DNA of 10,922 nt from an uncultured Akkermansia sp. (lineage in GTDB: Bacteria > Verrucomicrobiota > Verrucomicrobiia > Verrucomicrobiales > Akkermansiaceae): assembly GCA_947585525.1 (NCBI GenBank), contig CANPXA010000044.1, forward strand, positions 1-10,922, written 5' to 3'. A program made the position numbers and the translations under genes. Shown here piece by piece: positions 5,937 through 10,922 of this stretch. The notes beneath the pieces were generated by a model. That model searched no databases, was not told the DNA's origin, and saw only the letters and a program-made list of their open reading frames with translations. Within the stretch, counting starts at the first letter, position 1; the number at the start of each line of letters is the position of its first letter.

Positions 5937-6926
5937 ATGATGAAGAAAATTTTTCTTTGCATGGGAATAGGAGTAGCCGCGGCTGTGGAGGCTCCGCCGA
6001 CCATTCCGGAGGGGAATATAACCTACGATGAGGTGAGCTACCAAGGCGGCTCTTCGGAGTTGCCCGCCGATTTCGTGGGAGGCAACAGCGGCGGGGGTGG
6101 CTACGATGCGATGGAGACGGTAACGCCGCCGTCATCGCAGACCTCGTCATCGGCGCGTACCGAAATTAATCTGGTTATGTATGCATCAGATTACCAGGTG
6201 CGTGGAATGGGGGTCACCAACGATCTGAGTCAATACGGCACATCCAGCTTGTATCTGTCCCATATCTTGGCAAACCGGAATATGTTCAACAAAGGTATCC
6301 AGCAGAGGGTGCACGGGTTGGCAGGGGTGATATGGGATGCTTCGTGCCCGTTGGGGGACATCATGCAGTTCCGGCTCGGCTACGCGATAGGGAAGGAAGT
6401 GCTGCCTAATTTTACGGTGGAGCTTGGCTACAATTTTCGCCGGGGCGGACTGGAAGGCTATATGGCCAAATGGCACGATGACTCATCGCACCGTGGAGAG
6501 CAGGATCTTGTGCTCTCTGCCGTTTACAACGATTACCAGAAGGGATTTTTCGGACACGCCGAGGTGGGCGCGGGCTTCTACGGACTCACGGGCTTTTTCA
6601 TGGATTTCGAGGTCGGCTATCGATTTGCGGACGTTATTAAGTCGTCTCGGATGGGTGGGGACGTGGAACTTTCGTTCGGCGCTGCTCCTTCCTTCAGCTA
6701 CTGGGGCACGGGAGTGGAAGGACTGGATGCCTGCCGTCTGAAGATAGCGCTTGTGCCCTATTCCCACGCCGGAACCTTCGGACGCGACGCTCACACGAAG
6801 ATTAAGCCGTGGGTTCAGTTTGCATGGACCGGTAACAATGCGCGTAAGATTACCCGCAATATCGGCTATACCCCGGTGGATCATTTCCAGTTCACCCTCG
6901 GTTTAGATGTGGGATGGCGCTTCTGA
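5937..6926 (+). CDS. Predicted outer-membrane beta-barrel protein
   Basis: This 329-residue protein starts with a Sec signal peptide (MMKKIFLCMGIGVAAA, likely cut after residue 16), then a flexible Gly/Ser/Pro-rich stretch (about 33-75). The rest alternates polar and hydrophobic or aromatic residues, as in beta-strands, and the chain ends GLDVGWRF, the C-terminal Phe typical of proteins inserted by the BAM complex. Tyr/Phe/Gly-rich strand-like segments such as FTVELGYNFRRGG and HAEVGAGFYGLTGFF recur. I recognise no specific porin or transporter family; it resembles lineage-specific beta-barrel proteins that I associate with Akkermansia-like genomes, a memory-based impression. The reading frame is open upstream to 5775, but that extension is not signal-like and contains the promoter. 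ATG 5937 and ATG 5940 are adjacent and equally possible. map follows 51 bases later on the same strand. Confidence 0.8.
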   Translation: MMKKIFLCMGIGVAAAVEAPPTIPEGNITYDEVSYQGGSSELPADFVGGNSGGGGYDAMETVTPPSSQTSSSARTEINLVMYASDYQVRGMGVTNDLSQYGTSSLYLSHILANRNMFNKGIQQRVHGLAGVIWDASCPLGDIMQFRLGYAIGKEVLPNFTVELGYNFRRGGLEGYMAKWHDDSSHRGEQDLVLSAVYNDYQKGFFGHAEVGAGFYGLTGFFMDFEVGYRFADVIKSSRMGGDVELSFGAAPSFSYWGTGVEGLDACRLKIALVPYSHAGTFGRDAHTKIKPWVQFAWTGNNARKITRNIGYTPVDHFQFTLGLDVGWRF

Positions 6927-6977
6927 GAGGAGCCGAAACTTCGCAGTACGGGCTTAAAAAATGGCATAACGAGAGTC

Positions 6978-7772
6978 ATGAGTGACCACATACCGACACG
7001 CAACCCCGGCGAGATAGCCAAACTGAAGCGGGCAGGGGAGGTGTCGGCTCGCATCTTGCTGGAGGTGGCGGGCTTTGTGAAACCGGGCGTCACAACCGCG
7101 CAGATTGATGCCTTTGCGGCTGAGGTTTTTGATCGGGAGAAATGCGGCAACGCTTTCCTCGGTTATGCCGGCTACCCCGGTCATCTTTGCGTCTCCGTCA
7201 ATGAGGTGGTGGTGCATGGAATAGGTGACTCGCGCGTTGTGCGCGATGGAGACATCGTGAGTCTCGACGTCGGCGCCGTGGTGGACGGATGGTATGGCGA
7301 CAACGCTCTGACCGTGCCTGTCGGAAATGTGAGAGAGGACGTTCGCCGACTTTTAGCCGTGACGGAGGAGGCTCTCTACCGAGGCGTTGAACAGGCAAAA
7401 CAGGGAAACAATTTAGCGGATGTCTGCGGAGCCATTGAGGACTACGTGAAACCCTTCGGCTTTGGTATCGTGCGTGATTATGTGGGGCACGGCGTCGGAC
7501 GCAAATTACATGAGGAGCCTTCCGTTCCTAATTATCGCCCTCATCACAGGCTGCCTCATCTGAAGCGTGGAATGATTCTGGCTATTGAACCGATGATCAC
7601 CTTGGGAACGTACCGGGTGAAGGTTCTGCCGGATGAATGGACGGCAGTGACGGCGGATGGATCATGGGCGGCGCACTTTGAGCACACTGTCGCAGTGGGA
7701 GCCCACGGTGGGGAAATTCTGACGGAGCGCCCACGAACCGCCCTGCCCGAGCAGCTGGGTATCTCTCTCTGA
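6978..7772 (+). CDS. map: Methionine aminopeptidase, type I
   Basis: This 264-residue cytoplasmic metalloenzyme removes the initiator methionine from new proteins when the second residue is small. All five metal ligands of the pita-bread fold are visible: Asp97 (SLDVG), Asp108 (YGDNA), His171 (VGHGVG), Glu204 (AIEPM) and Glu235 (FEHTVAV). His80 (VVVHGIGD) and His178 (KLHEEPSVPNY) are the usual substrate-side histidines. Length matches bacterial type Ia enzymes (about 250-265), without the N-terminal zinc-finger or SH3-like extension. The ATG at 6978 is preceded by only a weak GAGAG. It could be co-transcribed with the upstream beta-barrel gene or have its own promoter; none is convincing. It is not beside secY or adk, where map often sits in bacteria. 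Confidence 0.97.
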   Translation: MSDHIPTRNPGEIAKLKRAGEVSARILLEVAGFVKPGVTTAQIDAFAAEVFDREKCGNAFLGYAGYPGHLCVSVNEVVVHGIGDSRVVRDGDIVSLDVGAVVDGWYGDNALTVPVGNVREDVRRLLAVTEEALYRGVEQAKQGNNLADVCGAIEDYVKPFGFGIVRDYVGHGVGRKLHEEPSVPNYRPHHRLPHLKRGMILAIEPMITLGTYRVKVLPDEWTAVTADGSWAAHFEHTVAVGAHGGEILTERPRTALPEQLGISL

Positions 7773-7793
7773 GGAAGTCCATCCGGACTTTCC
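7773..7793. terminator. Shared hairpin between convergent map and ndk
   Basis: GGAAGTCC (7773-7780) and GGACTTTCC (7785-7793) pair with a 4-base ATCC loop and one bulge. The hairpin starts immediately after the map stop codon and is 10 bases from the ndk stop, so it could end transcription in both directions. There is no long T-run. Confidence 0.5.
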
Positions 7794-7802
7794 GACAAGG
7801 AG

Positions 7803-8240
7803 TCAGAACTGCTCTTCCTTGCCGAAGAATCGGTCGATCTCAATGAGGGCGTTTTCCGGGGAATCAGAGGCGTGGCACACATTGAGCATACTGTTGGTGC
7901 CGAAATCGCCGCGAATTGTTCCCGTGGGCGCTTTCTGAGAATTAGTAGGTCCGAGGATATTTCGTACACGTGTGACCACTCCCGGTCCTTCTAATATGAT
8001 TGCAATGACGGGGCTGCTCTGCATGAATGCGGAGAGTTTGGGGAAGAGCGGTTCGCCATCGATGACGAGATCAATGATGTGAGCGTAATGCTCGCGCAGA
8101 ATCTTTTCGTCCAGCTGCATCATCTTGATACCTCGCAGCACAAATCCCTCACCGAGGAGTCTTTGCAATATCTCTCCGGAGAGGTTCCTACGTACACAGT
8201 CCGGCTTAAACAATATCAATGTCCGTTCTTCTTGTGTCAT
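7803..8240 (-). CDS. ndk: Nucleoside diphosphate kinase
   Basis: This 145-residue cytoplasmic enzyme moves the terminal phosphate from ATP to other nucleoside diphosphates and so balances the NTP and dNTP pools. His123 in NVCHASDS is the residue that becomes phosphorylated; the family pattern is NxxHxSDS. Lys12 in LFKPD is the conserved nucleotide-binding lysine, and RNILGPTNSQKAPTGTIRGD is the usual substrate loop. Length is typical (about 140-155). The ATG at 8240 starts five residues before the first strand (RTLILFKPD); no clear Shine-Dalgarno precedes it. A well-formed promoter at 8270-8298 gives a leader of about 23 bases, and copy 2 of the structured repeat lies just upstream of that promoter. 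It converges on map. Confidence 0.97.
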   Translation of the reverse strand: MTQEERTLILFKPDCVRRNLSGEILQRLLGEGFVLRGIKMMQLDEKILREHYAHIIDLVIDGEPLFPKLSAFMQSSPVIAIILEGPGVVTRVRNILGPTNSQKAPTGTIRGDFGTNSMLNVCHASDSPENALIEIDRFFGKEEQF

Positions 8241-8269
8241 AAATATTCCGCTGGGGTCTAACGGGGCTA

Positions 8270-8298
8270 TTCATACTCTTCTTTATACTTACTGTCAA
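8270..8298 (-). promoter_or_regulatory. ndk promoter
   Basis: On the minus strand a perfect -35 TTGACA (8298-8293), a 17-base spacer and -10 TATGAA (8275-8270) form a strong sigma70-type promoter. The predicted transcript starts near 8263, about 23 bases before the ndk ATG. The ACTTGAC around the -35 is identical to that at 176-182 before the Deg protease gene. Confidence 0.7.
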
Positions 8299-8320
8299 GT
8301 AAAAAAGCGGGTGGTACAGG

Positions 8321-8346
8321 GCAACCGCACTAGAAAATGCGGTTGC
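8321..8346 (-). other. Covarying hairpin at the end of copy 2
   Basis: On the minus strand GCAACCGCA (8346-8338) pairs perfectly with TGCGGTTGC (8329-8321) around an 8-base loop TTTTCTAG. Compared with copy 1, the loop is nearly the same, but the stem differs at three pairs in ways that keep pairing, including one double change (A-T to C-G). That pattern suggests selection on structure. Confidence 0.7.
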
Positions 8347-8347
8347 T

Positions 8348-8365
8348 ATTTACGATTTACGATTT
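8348..8365 (-). repeat. AAATCGT heptad array, two units
   Basis: On the minus strand two AAATCGT units (8365-8359 and 8358-8352) are followed by AAAT (8351-8348). It is the counterpart of the four-unit array at 102-133. Confidence 0.8.
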
Positions 8366-8466
8366 GTTGATAATGTGCGCGTCGCGCAAATTTTTTGAAT
8401 CATCGACGTACGTGGGAGGGGGCTTCAAAGTCGTTATTATGATGACCGCTTGTTGTCATGATTTTT

Positions 8467-8488
8467 GATATGCATCAACGATGATATC
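8467..8488. repeat. Inverted repeat at the outer edge of copy 2
   Basis: GATATGCATC (8467-8476) and GATGATATC (8480-8488) pair with one bulged base and a 3-base loop. It adjoins the start of block A. Whether copy 1 also has it cannot be seen, because the window begins there. Apart from this, 8489-8520 is AT-rich with no feature I can name. Confidence 0.4.
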
Positions 8489-8523
8489 AATCAATAAGAG
8501 TATTTTCTTTTGATGCACCTCTC

Positions 8524-8538
8524 TCTAACGCGTTTGCC
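8524..8538 (+). promoter_or_regulatory. Third occurrence of the pre-promoter motif, before fabH
   Basis: TCTAACGCGTTTGCC matches TCTAATGTGTTTGCC (147-161) at 13 of 15 positions and TCTAGTGCGGTTGCC (minus strand, 8334-8320) at 12 of 15. It lies 19 bases before ACTTG of the -35, the same distance as at ndk (14 at the protease gene). The left arm of the hairpin is absent here, so this may be a sequence-recognised site or a remnant. Confidence 0.5.
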
Positions 8539-8559
8539 ATGGGGAGGAAGCATCTGGAC

Positions 8560-8588
8560 TTGTCAGGAGAGGGAGGACGTGGTAGAAT
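8560..8588 (+). promoter_or_regulatory. fabH promoter
   Basis: TTGTCA (8560-8565), a 17-base spacer and TAGAAT (8583-8588) each match the sigma70 consensus at five of six positions. The predicted transcript begins near 8595, about 59 bases before the fabH ATG. Confidence 0.65.
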
Positions 8589-8653
8589 GACGAAGCAGGA
8601 GGGAGAGAGGAGAAGAGCTCCACTCGAGGTCCGCTAGACAGAAGAAGCGAACT

Positions 8654-9670
8654 ATGAATGATCTGACGAAGCCATTTAAGAGACTCCCGGTGGCCTTGAT
8701 AGGGACGGGGTCGTATGTTCCGGCGCATCGCCTCACGAATTCCGATCTGGAAAAGATGGTGGATACGTCCAACGAGTGGATCGTGGAGCGAACAGGCATA
8801 CGCGAGCGCCGCATAGCAGCCCCGAATGAGAAGACGAGTGATATGGCCACCAACGCAGCTCGTAGGGCTCTGGAGGCAGCGGGAGTGAAGCCGGAGGAAA
8901 TCGACCTCATCATCGTGGGGACTGTCACGCCGGATACTTTTACTCCGGCCACGGCATGCTACGTGCAGGCCAATTTAGGGGCAGTAAATGCGGCGGCATT
9001 TGACATCTCCGCCGCGTGTTCCAGTTTCCTTTTCGCACTCAAGACGGCGGTCCAGTACATCGGCTGCGGACAGGCCAAGACGGCGCTCATCATCTCATCC
9101 GAGAAGTTGAGTCACATTGTGAACTGGGAAGATCGCTCTACGTGCGTACTCTTCGGCGATGGAGCCGGGGCAGCCGTGCTGCGAACCGGCAGCGGAGAGG
9201 AGGGAGACAGCGCCGTGTTGGCATCAGATATCGGGTCGGACGGTACGCTGACGGATTTGTTGCTTGTGCCCGGGGGAGGGTCGGCCATACCGACGACGGA
9301 GGAGAATATTCATGAGAAATTGTACACGCTGGCGATGCGTGGGAATGAGGTGTTCCGGCATGCTGTGGCGCATATGAAAGACTCGGCTCTTTCCTTGATC
9401 AAACGCACCGGAATTAAGCCGGAGGATATTGATCTTGTCATCCCGCATCAGGCAAACTTGCGCATCATCACTGCTGTTACGCAGCGTCTGGGCATTCCGC
9501 CCGAGCGCGTGTTTGTGAATCTGCAAAAGTACGGCAACACGTCCGGGGCGGCCTGTGCAATTGCGCTGGATGAAGCAATACGCGGTGGTCGCGCGAAGAA
9601 GGGTGACATCGTACTCATGGTCACTTTTGGTGCAGGGCTTACATGGAGCTCGGCAGCAATAAGACTTTAG
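8654..9670 (+). CDS. fabH: 3-oxoacyl-[ACP] synthase III (KAS III)
   Basis: This 338-residue thiolase-fold enzyme condenses acetyl-CoA (or another short acyl-CoA) with malonyl-ACP, the first step of type II fatty-acid synthesis in the cytoplasm. The catalytic triad is complete: Cys122 (ISAACSSF), His265 (IPHQANLRI) and Asn295 (YGNTSGA). The N-terminal stretch from DLEKMVDTSNEWIVERTGIR to IAAPNE is characteristic of FabH, as is the FGDGAGAAVL segment. Length is slightly above the usual 315-330 because of a short N-terminal extension. The ATG at 8654 is preceded by a weak AGAAG at 8643-8647. It stands alone rather than beside plsX, rpmF or other fab genes as in many bacteria, and it has its own promoter. 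Substrate preference (straight or branched starter) cannot be told. Confidence 0.97.
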   Translation: MNDLTKPFKRLPVALIGTGSYVPAHRLTNSDLEKMVDTSNEWIVERTGIRERRIAAPNEKTSDMATNAARRALEAAGVKPEEIDLIIVGTVTPDTFTPATACYVQANLGAVNAAAFDISAACSSFLFALKTAVQYIGCGQAKTALIISSEKLSHIVNWEDRSTCVLFGDGAGAAVLRTGSGEEGDSAVLASDIGSDGTLTDLLLVPGGGSAIPTTEENIHEKLYTLAMRGNEVFRHAVAHMKDSALSLIKRTGIKPEDIDLVIPHQANLRIITAVTQRLGIPPERVFVNLQKYGNTSGAACAIALDEAIRGGRAKKGDIVLMVTFGAGLTWSSAAIRL

Positions 9671-9704
9671 GCGTCGGGTTATAGCCGTAGTCTGTTTGAG
9701 GATA

Positions 9705-9733
9705 ACGGAGAGGCAACCATCGGATTGCTCCGT
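9705..9733 (+). terminator. Candidate fabH terminator hairpin
   Basis: ACGGAG (9705-9710) pairs with CTCCGT (9728-9733), with inner CAA/TTG pairing after a bulge. It lies 35 bases after the fabH stop and lacks a T-run. The remainder of 9671-9842 between the convergent genes shows no credible gene. Confidence 0.35.
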
Positions 9734-9842
9734 GCTCCGCCGCCACAGACCGTGGGGAGGTAGCCTCAAGGATGTCTTCGTTCAGAGGGTAGAGAGAGGA
9801 GGCTTCAATGAAGTGATGACGGGGTGTCTGTCTCCGAAGGCG

Positions 9843-10886
9843 TTACCGCTTGTCGGTGAGGAAGGGGAGATCCGGTGACCAGAAGAGCGCGGCATGTTGG
9901 GAGGTGACGCCCTGCATACTCAGGTAACGGGTGCGTAGGAGGCGCAGGGAACGGTGTCCCATTTCTTCTTGCAAGCGCGCAAGATCATGTTGATGTTTCA
10001 GGTGGTAGCTGGCAAAGGTGTGACGCAGAATGTCCTGCTGCCAGTGATGAAAACCGGCAGCACGGCGCAGGGCTTTCCATCGGCGTTGCCAGTTGGACGG
10101 ACAGATTGCTCCATGAGTGTGGGGAGTGGAACGGAAGGTGAGAAGCCATGAACGTAGTGGTGGATAGAGACTGATATGGCGGCTACCGCCGGTCTTGCTG
10201 TGCTGAGCTTTCAGAGAGATGATGTTTTCTTCCCAGTCAATATCCTGCCAGGAAAGGCGGGTCAGTTCAGCGGGGCGGATACCGGCCCAGAGCATAAGTC
10301 CGAGGGCAGGCATACACGCGCGGTGCTTCGGTTGGGTAGAGGTGCGCAAAAGACAGACAAGGTCGTCCCAAGGTACGGCGTTGATCCGAGCTTCTTGCAA
10401 GGTGGGTGTTTGTATAGCTTGAACGGGATTGACGCTGCACCAACCGTGACGCATTCCGCAGGAGAAGATAGAATGCAGAACCCGGCGTGCTTTGGTGAAC
10501 TGGCGAGGTGTGCGGAAACGTTCGGCGAGGGCTGTTCGGCAGGTGTCTGCATCCAACTCGCGCAGGGTTTGAGAACGCAAAGGGTTTGCACCACTCATGA
10601 GGCGTTTGCAGATGCCGCGTAATTCTTGGGTGGTCCGTTTCCGTCTGTCGGCACGTTCCTTGAGTGAGACTCGAACCGCTTCCTCGAAGGTGACGCTTTC
10701 TCGCATCCTCTTGTACGCCTCGTAACCAAGAGCTATGGCTTCCCGGCAGGCATTAAGCAAGCTGAGTCCTTCTTTTTCCTCCGCAAATCTCTCCAGTAGT
10801 TCTCTTCCCAAACGTTCGGCATCCCCTCTCGTCAGGTGATAATGAAGGAACCAATCTTCGTTTTTCTGATAATTTTTATGCGACAT
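9843..10886 (-). CDS. Tyrosine recombinase/integrase
   Basis: This 347-residue protein is a site-specific tyrosine recombinase that cuts and rejoins DNA through a 3'-phosphotyrosine. The N-terminal part (about 1-165) is helical and basic, as expected of arm and core DNA-binding domains. The catalytic domain shows Arg204 (AGIRPAELTRL), Lys231 (SKTGGSRHI), Arg288 (DILRHTFASYHL), His311 (MGHRSL) and Tyr321 (RTRYLSM). The position normally held by the first His of HxxR is Asp285. I recall such variants in related integrases, so this alone does not argue for loss of function. The gene converges on fabH, and no tRNA gene, attachment site, excisionase or cargo is visible before the window ends. It may be a resident recombinase or the edge of an integrated element. 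The ATG at 10886 is followed directly by MSHKNYQKNEDW; no Shine-Dalgarno is seen. Confidence 0.92.
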   Translation of the reverse strand: MSHKNYQKNEDWFLHYHLTRGDAERLGRELLERFAEEKEGLSLLNACREAIALGYEAYKRMRESVTFEEAVRVSLKERADRRKRTTQELRGICKRLMSGANPLRSQTLRELDADTCRTALAERFRTPRQFTKARRVLHSIFSCGMRHGWCSVNPVQAIQTPTLQEARINAVPWDDLVCLLRTSTQPKHRACMPALGLMLWAGIRPAELTRLSWQDIDWEENIISLKAQHSKTGGSRHISLYPPLRSWLLTFRSTPHTHGAICPSNWQRRWKALRRAAGFHHWQQDILRHTFASYHLKHQHDLARLQEEMGHRSLRLLRTRYLSMQGVTSQHAALFWSPDLPFLTDKR

Positions 10887-10922
10887 TATATGTAGGAAAA
10901 CTTTAATAATAAAACGGATTGC

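Larger units (their letters stand above)
8320..8467 (-). repeat. Structured intergenic repeat, copy 2
   Basis: Read on the minus strand this copy has the same order as copy 1: block A (8467-8432), a variable spacer, block B (about 8408-8368), AAATCGT heptads (8365-8348, two units) and the terminal hairpin (8346-8321). Block B again folds: the inner stem TGCGC/GCGCA is conserved while its loop changes from AAA to GAC, and an outer GATGAT/ATTATC stem is kept. The spacer shows no clear similarity between copies, although its length is nearly constant. The element points toward ndk, as copy 1 points toward the protease gene, and ends about 20 bases before the ndk -35. Confidence 0.85.

Noticed and set aside
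8079..8370. Short + strand open frames upstream of and within copy 2
   Set aside because: They overlap ndk, its promoter and the hairpin, and encode no recognisable protein.
9671..9842. Attachment site or tRNA next to the recombinase
   Set aside because: No cloverleaf and no direct repeat pair could be found here by eye.
9696..9878. 60-residue + strand open frame after fabH
   Set aside because: It overlaps the candidate terminator and the integrase end, has no start signal and no motif.

Overview
This window looks like chromosomal DNA from a Gram-negative bacterium. It encodes Sec signal peptides, a candidate lipoprotein and a predicted outer-membrane beta-barrel ending in Phe. My best guess is the PVC/Verrucomicrobiota group, possibly an Akkermansia relative. 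That rests on the bacterial RRM protein, the general look of the beta-barrel protein and recombinase, and the scarcity of Shine-Dalgarno sequences. It is inference, not proof. Apart from the recombinase the gene content is mostly housekeeping, and no phage or plasmid module is visible.

Layout. 1-212: a repeated, structured noncoding element (copy 1) and a promoter. 213-3554 (+): two adjacent paralogous HtrA/Deg-type proteins; the first has an intact Ser-His-Asp triad, while the second is a predicted lipoprotein in which all three catalytic residues are replaced. 3696-5578 (-): an apparent cluster of an RRM RNA-binding protein, the PLP-homeostasis protein YggS, and a small membrane protein that overlaps the yggS end. 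5579-5936: divergent control region, including a long predicted leader with a hairpin for the RRM gene. 5937-6926 (+): outer-membrane beta-barrel protein. 6978-7772 (+): methionine aminopeptidase (map). 7803-8240 (-): nucleoside diphosphate kinase (ndk), convergent with map. 8241-8653: control region with ndk and fabH promoters and copy 2 of the structured element. 8654-9670 (+): fabH, which starts fatty-acid synthesis. 9843-10886 (-): tyrosine recombinase at the right edge.

The most unusual signal is noncoding. About 150 bp at the left edge recurs in inverted orientation upstream of ndk, so that in both places it points toward the next gene. Both copies hold a palindromic block, a TGCGC-NNN-GCGCA hairpin, an array of AAATCGT heptads (four versus two) and a second hairpin whose stem differs between copies by pair-preserving changes. 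The end of that last hairpin also has a counterpart upstream of the fabH promoter. A second notable feature is the active-protease/pseudoprotease pair, which may form a cell-envelope quality-control module.

Genes in the window share envelope and protein-maturation themes (Deg pair, beta-barrel, Map, FabH), but no single pathway links them all.
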